From Acanthaster planci (taxonomy: Eukaryota; Echinodermata; Asteroidea; Valvatida; Acanthasteridae), in the NCBI RefSeq assembly GCF_001949145.1, contig NW_019091390.1, forward strand, positions 1,156,142 through 1,218,141: 62,000 nucleotides of DNA, given 5' to 3'. Made by a program: the position numbers and the translations under genes. The notes beneath the pieces were generated by a model. That model worked only from the letters and a program-made list of their open reading frames with translations. It did no database searches and had not been told where the DNA came from. Positions 39,201 to 52,605 of this stretch are shown piece after piece (the first letter of the stretch is position 1; every line of letters starts with the position of its first letter).

Positions 39201-40800
39201 TGTTAAACCATGTGGTTTACACTAACCCAAATCACAAACGTTACAATAGTCCTTTCAGTATTGTCCTTTTTATTTGCTCCCATTTTTGTAGATAGACCGT
39301 ACACTACGTAATGATTTTGTACCGGGGTACGGCTTGATTCCTTTTATGCCGAATTAAATCACGCCCAATGGGTTTGTCGCTCTAACTCCCAAACTTCTTC
39401 AGCCGCCCACTAGTCACACTCTTCAAGGGTTGCTTGTACTTTCTCAGCAGAAACATTCAATTGTCCATCGTCAGTCCTTCTTTCGCGCCAACCACATCTA
39501 TAAACCCGCCAACCCGTTTATGAGAGTTTTTTCCTTATTGTGATACCTAATCCTCACGTACATCCCTTGGCAAAACCATAACAACCACTTCTTTCGAACG
39601 CCTACGCGTTTTTATTAATGTCTCAAATTTCACACCAGCCCTCGGTGTATTTTCACGCGCGAAGACAAGTGCACAGTGTTGTGACGTTAGAACTTAGGTG
39701 CGACCATTCGTCTTTTGAGTTTCACTGTTTCAGCCCACCCTGCGGGGAACCAGTCACCCATTTTCACCCACTCATTTTCGCACCCTGTATTGAATTTCTG
39801 ACACTCTTCTCCATCAACCTGACAGCCATTCATGTTCTTTGATATGTATTTGCTTGCCCATGTTACTGCAGCATCAAGGTATGAAAAAAATACGCCCACC
39901 GCACGGTTGCCTTAGTGAGAAGAATTCAGTAAAATGTAAGAGAAAAATACGTGTAGGCCTACATCAATAATCTGGGACAAAAGGTTGCTGACATAAAATA
40001 ATTGGAAACGAATAACCGCGAAGGAGAGAGCAAATGTTCGACATTGGAGAGGCTGCGTGCTGTGTCCATGTTAGATGTTGATGACATGTCGTCAGATAGT
40101 CGTGTTCTGCTCGCCTGCTGAAGTCGAAATTCATCTGCGCATCTGCAGCACCGTTAGGTAACTCGCCGAATTTCGACTTATCTAACGGTCGATCGTCTGC
40201 AAGTTGGGAACGAAGCAACCAACGTCCCCACACAAAGGTAGAAATACACCCTATGGCGTGCGCGCAATGCAGGTGGAGAACAAAACCAAACCATGTTTTG
40301 CGCTTTCTTGACACGCTTTTTGTGGTGTGTACGTGCACATATTGAAAGCGATCGAGAGATGAAGGTCGTTCATGTTCGTGTCATATCAGTACCAAATATG
40401 CCAAGATTTACCGCGACGTGCATTTTGCTGCACCCTCATACAGGTGGTCTGAATGAGTTAATCTGGAAGTCCCTGCACTCTTTTGCAAGAGCGCGGCAGC
40501 AGCCAGACTTGGTTACAATATTTAACAAGCCAGCGTACCCGTACCGTCCGGCCTTCGGCACTCTCTCGCTGCGTTCCCAAGGCATCTGTCAGCATCGTGC
40601 ACTCCGAAAGGAGGTCGCTCTCAGGAGCTCCCAGGCTCATTAGTCCATCAAAACAATCATCTCAATACCACTTTTATGCGAAAACACGATATTCGCACAG
40701 ATGTATATTCCCAGAATAACCCACGTCATTGAAGGAAGTCATCAGGCGGTTAGTGTATAGTAATACTTTGTATTTGGCTATAAGCCAGGTGTGCAACTCA
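36293..40800. other. No recognisable gene
   Basis: Short open frames only (longest about 124 codons, 39964-40338 minus) without recognisable domains. A small inverted repeat attggtcgat/atcgaccaat lies around 38535-38573. taggcct-type short palindromes recur at about 38360 and 39956. Confidence 0.5.
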
Positions 40801-40807
40801 TGCAATG

Positions 40808-40897
40808 GCGTTGACTAATCACAGTGCGCAAAATCTTTCGACTCTTTCCAAACGCGCATTGGGTCGAAAGATTTTGCGCACTGTGATTGGTCAACGC
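40808..40897. repeat. 37-bp inverted repeat hairpin
   Basis: Arms 40808-40844 and 40861-40897 pair at 35 of 37 positions, with 2 further G-T pairs, around a 16-base loop. With one gap the similarity extends outward to about 40801 and 40903. Possibly a minimal foldback MITE. Confidence 0.75.
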
Positions 40898-40903
40898 GTT
40901 GCA

Positions 40904-43900
40904 AACTCTTGGAGGCGCACTATTGTGAAACGCCCATATAGTTATGATGTACTTCCTGTTCACTGGACCCAAACATGTGGTTGAATAGTTCCACGTAAGT
41001 TGGCAATGGCGTCACGGACAGCTGATGCCCAGAAATACAGTGTATTCGTCTAACAGATACCAATGCGAGCTAAACGGTTTAATGCAACATGCATTATTTT
41101 ACTTCACTAGTCTAATTAGGTTCAGATGCCATATCGAAACTACAATAAATTCACATACCTAAAGCCCGTAAAATGTACTTGTATATTAACTTTTGCCACC
41201 ATACCAAGTAACGCACAAAGGCATGGCTCATATTCTGAAACAAGTCATGTTGATCATTAACTGGTGAGAATATACTGCGATATGCTTGTGATGCAGTGAT
41301 GTGTGCTCTTGGCGCATATATTGCGCCTTCAAATTTCAGAGACGCATTGGTCACCGGTCGCCAAATGACGTCACGGCGTCACACAATGACCAGGGTCAAA
41401 CAGATGCGGTCTCGCCGCCAAATGAGGTAAAAAAAAAAAAGGTCTCGAGGCACGAAGCGTCTCATCTCTGCGCCCCGATCTCAGGATGTTAAAAATTACA
41501 AGCAGTCAGAGGGTAAATATTGAACAACCATACGAAGCGTGCCTGGGGGATTTGGAGCCTTCCCTTTTTAAACAAGCTTTTTCTTTGGGGGGGGGTGTTG
41601 TTCAGAATTTGCAAGTGACAATTGGCCAAATGAGTTGAGGCTGCAAGCAACTGGAAGACTGGAAGGCAAATGTTATTTTAACGCAGGCTCCATTTATTTT
41701 CTTTTTAGATGGGGGGGGGGTAATTACGGTTTTTTGTGTGTCTTGAGGTTTTGGATACTTGTCAATAATTTTCTTTTTCTGTCGCTAAATTTTTATTTCA
41801 ATTCAACATTTTCCCTCTTGTCCTTCATTGCGATTCCTTGCTTGTTTCTACTAAAGCACCTATTCACATTACCTTCGTTTCAAAATTTCATGTGATCCAT
41901 CTGTAAAAAAAAATGAAAAGTTTGAACCTATTTGGCTGCAGAAATCAGAAATCCCCAAAATCGTTTCTCAATGAATTTACACGCTTACTCAGACGGAGCA
42001 GTTGACAATCGCGACGACGATCAGTCGTATTAAGAAGAACTCTCAGGGTAAATGCACGCTTATTGCAATTTATTCAAATTAATTTCAAACGGGTACCGAT
42101 GATTGAATCACTGGTCTTGTCAACAACGCAATATATCTCATCGTTTCTCTCTCATCGTATCTCTCTTCAACAAATGAATGACAGTGAAGACAATTCCCCT
42201 TTAGACTAAGTTCGGATGTTTCGAAATCAATGGCAATGCATTGCGATTTTCATTAAATGTCATGAATGCATACTAACCACTCATCTCCATATAGGACTAC
42301 GCGTAGCTGAAAGGTTCATTAATTTTCCATGTGTCACAGGCGTAAAAACTTTTAGTATGTCAGGTTAAATGGTGAAAAGGCACTAACTTAATGAGTATTG
42401 AAGTATGACATCGATAAACCACTCCTCCCAACACAGGACTGCAGTGTGGAACACACCTTATGTTAACATCCAGTCACAGCATCGAAAGATTTTCCATAGT
42501 GTCAAGTGCATTTCAAGTCTGTCAATTATTAGCCTTTATTGGTTCAGGATCAAAATTGGGGAGAAGAAAATCTCACCCCATTTTTTTTGCACCGGCTGTG
42601 TATAAACGCCATGGAGGCGATCTACGCTCTGTCACACGCTGGAAGCCAGCGACGGCCATGCGGCATTAAACATGACACGAGTTGTCTCACTCGAATGACA
42701 GCCAGCGAGAATTGAGGTGCGGTGTTGAAGCAACTAACCGCATAAAAATGGCCTTAAAGAGAGAGCGCCACTTGCATGGAGTCCTCATCGCAAGTGGAAT
42801 TCATCATTGCTTTACTACTTTGGGAAAAGCTTCACGGATATGGAAATTTACATGCAGATTTTAAAAATCGTTAATGCCAAGTGATCTTGGGATTCGCATG
42901 TGGGGAATTCCTGAAAGCATCGCCCACAATGATAATGCACAGTGTTTTGTTGTATTTACAGGATGAACACTCCTTTAAACAGACTTGGCGCCAAAGGAAC
43001 ACGTCAGGGGAGACGCACAAATTTATCATGGGTTATAATGCCTGAGCTTGCATAATTAATCAAGGTGGTGCGGTAACTCTATCCACCATTCGGCTTGTTA
43101 TGGGATGTGCCTCCCCCGGATGCATCCTATCTAGGCAGTCGGCGTCTGCATTAAAGGTGCGTACACAAAATGCGCAGAGAATGGGGGAAATTGGACCGTT
43201 GCAAAGGCGTACGGGAAATATGAGTGGATGAGGTTGGAGAGAAGATGGAAATTTAATAGACAGTATGAGTTACTGAGATGTGTCCTCGTGAAGCTAATGG
43301 GGGGAATAAAGTAATAAAGGGTAGAGACCGTGAATTATTAAAAGTATCTATATGTATCACGTATCTCTGTATATTATGTGGATTTCAGTGTGCTCATTCA
43401 TTTATATAGATTATGTTGCAGTTTCTAATGTATACATTTCTCTGCTCCATTCGATACGGCTACTCGTCACACGCTCTAACCACTTTATATCATCAATATT
43501 CAGTGCTGTAATTGTTCACAGGCGCAAACATGTCAGTGTTAAAAGCAAGAGTTTGTTTTCCGCGGCATATTTTAAATAACAACATGTAGACACGCGCAGT
43601 TGATTAACATACACCAAAAAAGGAAATGGAAAATTATAATGCTATTTGTCAGCCGCTGATTGCTTTGCTGCCATGTTAGGACGGGGTTGGTGCTAATCAC
43701 TTGTGCTGTTTTATGCTGAAGCACCAGTCCATTATTTGATGCATAATGATCAGGAGTTTTTAGGAAAAAAATCTCATTGTAATAATGTTGTCGACGCATG
43801 TTCAATAACATTTTATAATATGGTCGAGAGGCTTTTACATTGTCATAATGACCTGATCTGTATGGCGACCTTAGCAGGTGCCATGCATAATTGATGCGTA

Positions 43901-45963
43901 GAGTGTGAGTAATTCACCCGAGTGGCAATTACTGCGTCAGGCAACTTTGCGCGTAACCTTGAGAACGCTGGCAGTCCCGATCTTTATTCGTTTTAGCATC
44001 ACATTTACTTTACAGTCGACCAGTGGTACACTTGCGTATTGGGGTGTAAGTCACGACGCCATTAAAACTTCGATTTGACGATTTGAACGAAATCGTCGTA
44101 ATTGTAGTTAGAAATAAAAAGCAGGGATGAATTATTGAGAAATGCGATAGTGACCGAAGCATGGCGTAAGTGGATTGGTTGCATCGATGCGCATGCTCGG
44201 ATAGACCTTAATCGATGTCAGACACGCAGTGTGGGGTTAACGGCTAATATCCCCAAAGCCTGCTCTCTTCAATTCATGTACGATTGGATCGTGATGCCGT
44301 AGTGTGGGTACAAAAAATATCACTGCTAGATTGAATTAAATAAATAGGACCCCTGATACTTGAAAACAAAAGTTCCCCTGACTGTGAAGGCCGCCGGAAG
44401 GTAGAAATAACGTGCCTGCTATGCAACCAAACAAGTCTATTTTCCAGAGATGAAATCAATCAACGGTCACAGATCTACGGATGACTGTTTTCAAGGGAAA
44501 TTTGTTTGGTGCTTTCCAAGCACGACCAGCCAGCTTAACAGCGCTGGGCTATCGCATCAGGAGTCAGGACATGCATGCTCGGCGCAGGTCGACGGTTCCC
44601 TGCGCGCGCCGTCCCACGGGGAATTGGAAATCGTTGGTGTCTCAGCTAGCGGGTTGGCAGCATACGTGCCCGGCAAGGCTTGGCCGTTCATTCCACTTGC
44701 TGACCTAAAATTAAGATGAGTTGGCTTCGATCGAGCCGGGACTGATACCCGAATTACTGAGGACCACTAATTAAGTTATGTAGCCAGAGGGCCTGAGGGT
44801 GCAATGAATGCAGTTTGGGGTGTTGGCGCGCGCCGGAGTTGGCTCGGGGGAGATGTGTTGGCAGACCCGCCCGTGTAAACATGAATGTGCTGGCTATGCT
44901 CGGTGGAATGAGGTCGGCCGCAGGCAAAATGGAACATATGGTGCATCCATGCCGAGCAGTTGGGGGTCAAAGTCGCCGAGCTTTCAGGAGCACAACTTTT
45001 GGGGTTAGGCCTAATATTTTGATATAAACTGGGGCGAGATGAGACAAGGTGAAATGGAATTTTTTTTTACTGAAGTCTTTTTTCGTTGTACGACTAAATG
45101 TAATTAAAATGAAAATGTGTAGCACCTTTGAAAATTAAAATCAAAACTAAAGGGTACTTTCCAATCTTGTCTGATAGGGTTCAACGGTATGTATATGTGC
45201 ATAAGTTGTTTTCGTAGTGGAATTTATATCACAACCTTCTTAAACATGCGTCCTATGGAACTCAGTGGTTATTAAAATGCGAGAACTAAAGATGCTGTTG
45301 GCAAGTCCTTATACCCTTAACAACAGAGGGGATAGTACTAATTACAGGGCTAAGACGATAGTTGCTTTTATGCTGCCGTGCCCCGCGACAATAAGCATCA
45401 AGATGGTCTTTGGAATGTTTGTAGGTCCTTGAGTAGAGATAATGATGATGTAGCACCAGCGCACTTTGACCAAGTGCAAAATAGTGACGGATAGACCTAC
45501 ACTAGCTTGAGCACACATTCTCAATATTCGCATGCACATAATACTGTAGTTGTAATGACAGAACATCGTTTGAGTTCGTTTTGCTACTTTACATAACAGA
45601 CTTTAGCACTCAAAAGCAGTGAAAACTACTTAACACTTGAAAGTAGTCACGCAAAACTCTTAATCAAATTAGCACCATCCAATATTTCAAGGACTTGTGT
45701 CAATAATTATGCTGAGGAATCTCAAAGTATGATATATTTTTAATATGAGATTAGTCAAAATGTTAGTGGCAGAAAACTTTGGTCATGCAGCATTGTAAAG
45801 TAATTAGATTTTATACCCAGATTGGGGAGCAAAACCTGACCTTGGCAGTACATGGCACGCGTTGAATTATCATGTTAGGGGTTCGTCTGTAAACGGGAGG
45901 AAAGAAATTTTCTGGAGAATAGCTGGTATTAGAGATTAGATTATAGAGTAAGACTTGATTGTT
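40904..45963. other. No recognisable gene
   Basis: AT-rich DNA with poly-G tracts at 41587-41596 and 41711-41720. No exon, RNA gene or structured repeat could be supported. Confidence 0.5.
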
Positions 45964-46090
45964 TATGAGCCTCGAGCTGGACCAAGAGAGGGCGCAATTT
46001 CCCCCCAACGGAGGCTCCTTTGAACACATGGCTTGACTAAAATAAACATTCCCGACCAGCATGGCTCTTTTCAACCGATGGGAGGGTGCT
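45964..46090 (+). repeat. Interspersed repeat family A, copy 2 (internally deleted)
   Basis: It has the same start (tatgagcctcgagctgg) and end (cattcccgaccagcatgg, cttttcaaccgatggg) as the other copies, but lacks about 60 internal bases. Confidence 0.65.
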
Positions 46091-46312
46091 TCTGCACGAG
46101 GCTGATATACGTCACCGCGTTCATAACGGTGAAGGCTACACTGTCTAATATGGCTGTGTTGAATCATCTCCGAACGGTGTAAAACCATCACGGTAGTAAA
46201 AGCAAGGGAAACGGAAACGGGTTGTATCACTTATGTAGACGAGTTGTGCCCCTTCACCATGAGCTAGTTGAGAACTTGCTTTTGGAGGTGCAAAACCCTC
46301 AATACTCTTTGC

Positions 46313-47751
46313 TCAGCACCGTCGATATATCGATATGGGTTTGATATCGATATCGCTGATGTTAGTTATTTGGTAATACATGTATCTATACATCGAAAAT
46401 ATCGGATTTTCGAGAAATATCGAATATATCGAAACTTTGAAAACATCTTCATTGAAAATGTACCAAAAATTTTGCTAATAAGGAACGAATTTTATTAAAA
46501 GTACGAAAGTGCATCGTCACATTACCGTAATTTTGGATTAGCCACGACATACGTTGGTTATCACGCTAATGTCGTTTACCTTTTACACAATTTACTGTGC
46601 ATGTGACATTCACTTCTGTGCTCTGTAGCGTCACCGTGGACCTAGCCTAAAAACAACCGCACAGAACGTTGGCATTACCGGACACAGTGCACGTACATTA
46701 CTTGCAGCCAGCTTACATGTACGTGTATATGTAGTCAACTTTACCTCTTGACGAAAGACTAGCATAGGGGTTATACTTGATGCATTGACACCAACTCCCC
46801 AACTCCTATAGAGCGCACGTGCGTGTGTGTTGTATGATTCCGTTGCGTCGTCGAATGTACATGTACAGTACGTACATGTGTGCTCTACGTTTACCGTTTA
46901 GTGTGTTTACTTGCATTGGTAGAGTTTTTGACAGCTAGTCAGGTAAACGTAGCTTGCAAATGAGGTAACCTTGTAGGGTAACATACAGTTACAATGTTCT
47001 ACTCTCGTTATTTTTTCTTACAAGCTAATGGTGCATCACGGTAACTTTTTCGAAAGTGCACATTAACTTTTTCAATTGCATGCACTCGTGGTGCACGTAG
47101 AATATTCAATTTTTCTAATTCCGAAGCCTGGTTGTAGTTGGTATTCTCTATAGACCTTTTTCACCCACGTGACTAAATGTAAACAATACAACCACGTGTG
47201 GACCGCCTTGGCCACGGTGATCGCATGTATACCCATGGGCAGCTTCAACCACGTGCAAACGCTGCATGCTCGACTTGTTTATCTTGAACAGGTAGATTAC
47301 CATCACAAGACATCATAGGTGCAGCACGATCGTGACATCACAGGAAAACGGTCTGCAAACTCCATCCTTATTTGCATAATCATAAATACGCATTGACACT
47401 CTAAAGAAACATAATTCGTCGATAATATCTAAAATAACTATGATGGATTGTACATTTCAGATTCAATATGCAGGGCTACAAAATTTTACAAAGATAGTAC
47501 AGAACCACTGACGATGACATCTGTTGCACTATCCGGGACATTTTGGTGCAAAAAAAATGAAGTTCACTTTTGTAGCTGAGATTAGAAAGGTGTACTGTAG
47601 GATATAGAGTCGAAAACCACTCTCACACTTATCAGTAGATGGCGTGAAATCTGTAAGTTAAGGTGAAAATTAAAATGAAAAAATATCGATATATCGATAT
47701 AAAAAAACCGATAGATCGATATTAGCCAAGATACAATATCCACGGTGCCTA
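46313..47751. mobile_element. Non-autonomous hAT-like element with ATCGAT-rich ends
   Basis: The ends form a short inverted repeat: left tcagcaccgtcgatat, right (reverse complement) taggcaccgtggatat, 12 of 16 matching. Just inside both ends are dense atatcgatat repeats (46322-46357 and 46395-46435 left; 47684-47722 right). The flanks ctctttgc (46305-46312) and ctcttggc (47752-47759) match at 7 of 8, a good 8-bp target-site duplication typical of hAT elements. No transposase frame is seen, so the 1439-bp element is non-autonomous. Confidence 0.6.
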
Positions 47752-49258
47752 CTCTTGGCGTCTGATTCGGTGACTGGCGGCGCCTGAGTAAAGGCGCCTT
47801 TCCAGGGAAGAGTGTTCATGTGTAAATGTACATGTGGACCAGATCAACCACACATAGGAAAGACGCCCTCAACTATCCGCAGGTTTTGTTTGGTTAATTT
47901 TCGTAAGGTTACAATGCGTATTAAACTGTCGTGCAATGTCTGTGTTTACTGGTGCCGAGTTGTCTGCGCATCGTAAGACCATGTGTTAGGGTGGTTGAAA
48001 TCTAAGTTTGCCCGTCTGGCAATAGTACCCTGCTAGCCGTGGGTTGTTTCTCACCGTGAGCCAACTTTGCGAAGAAAAAATCAATAGACTGAGCAGGTGT
48101 GTAGCGCCGTAATAATTAGCCTACAATCATATCACCTACTACCATACACCAGGCTTTCGTTACTAAGTGAAGAAATGTGTAAATGCCAACGGCTGTGTTA
48201 TGTCGGAAATGAAAGTAGTCGTGAATCTTGGGAAATCATCAGGGAACGATTGCTTTGCGAGCAGGCATCAAACAGTCCCGTTGCTCTTCGCAGAAATGGT
48301 TGCAGGTCAATTAAGACCTGTTGCCTCGTTGATAAGAAAATTGTGTGTGTTTTAGGGCTACCGTAACCATTAATCGGGTCTCTGCTAAGCTTGAGAAAGC
48401 TTAGTGTATTTCATGGAATGTTCATGTAGATAGAAGAATTACGCATAGAAAAATTCTTCAGCTGGATTTTTCAATTTAGGAAATTTTTAGTGTGGATGCT
48501 GTTGCCCATACATATTGTAATTGTCTTCTCTCCCTCGTGTACTACGTCATTCAAGTTCTTCAAAATGTGGAGAAACGGCTTTTCCAAAATGCCTTCTCGC
48601 GCAATGCATGCAACAGCAGTGGAACGAAGAAGATTTATCCCCCAGGTTTGATTACCACAAATGGGACAGGGGTTGAACGCCAAGATGCATTTCCCAGCAT
48701 GAAAGGATTCGATTCCATTTAGCTTCCATAGAAATCAATATATTTCACATGACAGGAAGATGATGAAATGGAAGGAGGCCAGGGTGTTGATTTAGAACCA
48801 CACAAATGAACGAGAACAATATTTACATTATGTGGCCTCCCGACACCAAGACTAATTAAATGCAGTTGACATAGTTGACAGGTTGGAACATTTCTTGTTG
48901 GTAATGAAACAAGTGTACCTGCGTTATCGTGATGCCGTTGGTGATTTATGCTCTGCTCGGTAATTTAACTCAAACAGTACCATTTTCCTTTGTCACTGAG
49001 TACCGTAGAAAGAGGCCGTGAAACAGATGTACACACAAATCTATCAAGGACAGAAACTACCATGCTACTGCTCGTGCAAAGCTGTTTCAAAACTCAAGAA
49101 CACTCTCCAAGATTTAGATGCCTGGGTGCTCTCTGGGAGCGTAGAATGGATGTTACAAACCTTAATATTCGTTAAAGACAATTTTACTCACGGTGCACCA
49201 TAAAAAGTGCATTGTGAAATGACAGTGAGTGAAAATGAAATGGTAATCATTCATTCGG
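47752..49258. other. No recognisable gene
   Basis: Short open frames only. Small palindromes at 48303-48320 and 48386-48405. Confidence 0.5.
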
Positions 49259-49440
49259 AAGCGCCCCTTAATTGGTTGAAAAGAACTGCGTTGGTCGGGA
49301 GTGTCCATTTTGTTGGTAGCGATGCGACCATAACGCGTGCATTTCATAGTCGTTCGTGAACCAGTGGAGTTCAGTTCCGACCAAACGAGCCTCCGTTGCT
49401 GAGAATCTAGCGCTCTCACTTGGGCCAGCTCGAGGCCCAT
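49259..49440 (-). repeat. Interspersed repeat family A, copy 3 (inverted)
   Basis: On the minus strand it starts gggcctcgagctggccca and contains actcccgaccaacgcag and cttttcaaccaatta, collinear over its full length with copy 1 at 36104-36292. Open frames of about 60-130 codons overlapping it are explained by the repeat. Confidence 0.7.
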
Positions 49441-50154
49441 ACCGGTCCGGGATTTGCAACACACAGTGCGACTCAGACAACAAGCATTTTGCATCTTATA
49501 ACGTCTGTCGCGTCGTCGTGTGTACGACGACGAATTGTTAAGCCGCACAGTTCTTTTGAAAAGTGTTTTGTGCTTAACCGACGTAAAACGTCTCCCCTCC
49601 TACATACATCTTCTGAAGCAGTAATCACATCTGACATAACGCGCGGTTCTGTTGTACAACATGGTTCAAGACCTCAGTTCCTCTGACGTTGGATGGATGT
49701 GCCAACGGCAGAACCTCTAAATGAACCGGACTATTAAGCGTAAGCGATGTTCATCAATTGCTTGTGATGAGGGTGAGTGGAGGGAAGCAATAAGCCCTAG
49801 CGCCTTGTGTCCTTCCAACTCATCATTTCTGACGTCTCTGCGGCGCGAACTGAGAAACAGTTGATTGTCTATCCACTGAACAGTGACAACTAGCAGTGTT
49901 TGCGCAGACACCTCGAGCATGCAACTGCTGTATTCCCGTCATCTGTTCAAGTCATGTTTACGTTTTGGTTCCCTTTTCTCTGTGTGTGAAGACTTTTATT
50001 TTTTCCCGTTCATTGAACACCAGGCTTCTCTGAGTTTATGCATAATTATACTTATGAATTTAACATTGGCTCTGCTGTTGTAAGAATGTTATTCCTAATT
50101 ACCACTGCGAGGGTAAATTGATGTAAGGAATGATCACAATTTACTAAACTCTAT

Positions 50155-50173
50155 TATGTGTGTGTGTGTGTGT
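50155..50173. repeat. (TG)n microsatellite
   Basis: About nine TG units. Confidence 0.85.
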
Positions 50174-52183
50174 GACAAGTGCAGCATTTCCACTGTTCAC
50201 AGTTGTTCATTTTTTGGTGCTTACTGGCAACTCGTGCATGGTGGTTGCTAACCGTAACAACAGTGGTAAAAACTATCAATGGGTTGTCATGGTAACAACA
50301 CCGGCTAGAAGTCATGCGCTGTCCAACTGAATGCATTTTTTTTGCTCTGTGTAACCAAATAAGCAGACGTGTAGCAATGTTCAGCCGCGACATGCATTAT
50401 GCCTTCCCCGACTACCCTGCCTGATCGATGGCGTAGACGTACCGGCGATCATGCACAACCGCATATACATGTAATGCAACGAATTCTGAAATTCAGGGCT
50501 TACAACTGGTTACTGGTGGGGTATCAGAACAACAGGGAGTACCCCACAAGACCGCACATTTGGTATGTTCTCGTGACGGTGGCCCGAGTTTACGAAATGT
50601 CGATCAGTTCACAAGTGGGGAGTGTAATATCAGTTCGAGATCCAATCAACTCGATTTACAGACCAGTAAAAAAAATTCAAATCTTATGCAACTACTGATT
50701 TTCAATGAGCTCAATGAGTGCCTATCGTTCCTGTGACACAAATTTCAGGTTTAAGAGCCTTTCTCGAAGTTGGAAATTTGACTCCATTTCCTATTTTTTC
50801 AGCAGCTTCTCACTGTAAACTACATCAAATTGAGTTGTTTCCGTTTCCATCCACGAAGCGTCTTGAATGTCTTGTAATCTGCATTTTTTTCTTGATGAGG
50901 GCATTGGAATTCAAGTTTTTTGTCTATGATCCAAATCAAGAATTTTTTTCGCGATTGGGTTTCCCTGACTTAATTGTAGTGAAGACACAAAATGCCATTC
51001 ATGTTAGGAAGATCGAGGCTATCGCCGCATTTAACATTTAACAACCACAATCGGGGGCATTCGCCTTTCGAGGGTGTAATGTGCGTCTAGAGGAGTCATG
51101 ATGTCAACAGTTAACATGGGAATATAATTGCTTCGAGTGATTTTCTATAGTTGAATGACATTCTCGAGGAATGCAGCAAGAAGGTACATTTCTACGAATC
51201 GATAGATTGATTTCAAACTGCGGTTGTGCTGTTCACCTTTAGAGTGGGTATGCAAAATACTTAATGAACAAGCATGCATTATTGAGATGGCAACTGATAT
51301 GACGTGGCCTAAACAGGTGACGAAGCACGACGGCTATTTCATTTCTGAAGTTGGCGAAAGTGTGCACGCCTTGTTTGGTTGCAAGCGTCGCGGTCTTGGT
51401 TTCTGAAACCCTTTCTTTTCCCGATGCTCCCATCCTCTGCACTCTGCTATGCAGTGAACCAAAATGCGAGACCTTTTGGTAAACATCTGACAAACTTCTC
51501 TTTGGGGTACGGAGGTGTTTGTCCAAACAAAATTCGAGAAATCGACTGTGAAAGGAGCGGTCGATGACAGCCAGAGTGTGGAATCGTAGGCACAGCGCCG
51601 AGACATTTGCCCGTTCGCCTTTAATGTATTCCCGCTTATGTAAACCAAACAGGGTGCTATGCATACGTGATGGCACTAAATGCACCATCATCTTCTAGGT
51701 CTGTTATCGAATTACCCAGCGATGTCGATCATTCCTTGCGTTCTTTCTGGGTCAATTTTTATAAGCAAATGAACATGTAGTGATATCTTTTTATCAATAG
51801 CTTTATCAAAAATTACTCAAACGCCCCATTCCGTCACAAAATTGAATGCTTTATCTCTTTTTTTTACGCTGGATGGATATTTAAATCGATCAGTTCCCCC
51901 TAGTGTTTGCTTGGTGGCCTGTATACAATGGGCAGACGACGTAAGTGATGAAGCATAGTGCGATGTGTCAACAGTGCACGGGACTCTCCGTTACCTTCAA
52001 CGCCACCAAGTTATTTCAACCGCGTCTGAAACTGTTTTATAAGGTCCCAGCAGTTGGTAATGACCCAATCTCAGTGCATTCGGTATTGTAAAGACTGTGA
52101 ATATACATTTCTTTTTTGGTTCACATATTTCAGGCCGTTGAAAGTTGTTTAAAATTTGTTTGATTTTCTCAGAGCATAGGGAC
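50174..52183. other. No recognisable gene
   Basis: Open frames up to 150 codons (51239-51691 minus) with no identifiable domain. No RNA or structured repeat seen until the tRNA at 52197. Confidence 0.5.
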
Positions 52184-52188
52184 AAAAA
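52184..52188 (-). terminator. Pol III terminator of tRNA-Arg
   Basis: Five T residues on the minus strand start nine bases past the tRNA 3' end, the usual RNA polymerase III stop. Confidence 0.85.
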
Positions 52189-52196
52189 GAGAATTT

Positions 52197-52269
52197 CGAC
52201 CCTGGTGGGACTCGAACCCACAGTCTTCAGCTCCGGAGGCTGACGCCTTATCCATTAGGCCACAGGGCC
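52197..52269 (-). tRNA. tRNA-Arg(CCG)
   Basis: Seventy-three bases on the minus strand fold as a complete cloverleaf. The 7-bp acceptor stem GGCCCTG/CAGGGTC has one G-U pair. The D-arm contains TGGCCTAATGGATAAGG. The anticodon stem is TCAGC/GCTGA around loop CTCCGGA, giving anticodon CCG (plus coordinates 52234-52236). The T-arm is TGTGG/CCACC-like with loop TTCGAGT, and the discriminator base is G. The internal A box and B box (GGTTCGAGTCC, 52208-52218) are intact. It decodes CGG as arginine. There is no intron. A T5 run follows the 3' end. Confidence 0.95.
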
Positions 52270-52605
52270 AACTTCTCTAAGTTAACGCATTTGAGCCCAG
52301 CTCAACTCGTCTCCATCTGCGCTTGTTGCAAAGTTGACTCATCTAAAAAATTTTAGTGCACAGTTCCTGTTAAAGGCACCAGATATTTGTGCATTTTCCA
52401 GATCCAATTATAGTAGTAAAAAAATTACCTGGAGACATCGTGAGACAATTTAACCTCTTAGTTTAAATTGCAATTTTAACCAAATTCAAATTCAAATCCA
52501 CCTTGTGGGAAAAGAACAGCTCAAATCCAAAATCGTGGCGCCATATTGAAAAACAAGCTTTTCTGCACGCATGCTGTGTTGAGATTTGGAAAGATAGAAG
52601 ACACC

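Noticed and set aside
49356-49548. Frames suggesting a small cysteine-containing protein
   Set aside because: Most of the sequence belongs to interspersed repeat family A, shared with two other sites.
51239-51691. 150-codon minus-strand frame
   Set aside because: No domain, no splice sites in keeping, ordinary composition. A second overlapping minus frame is also open, so it looks like chance.
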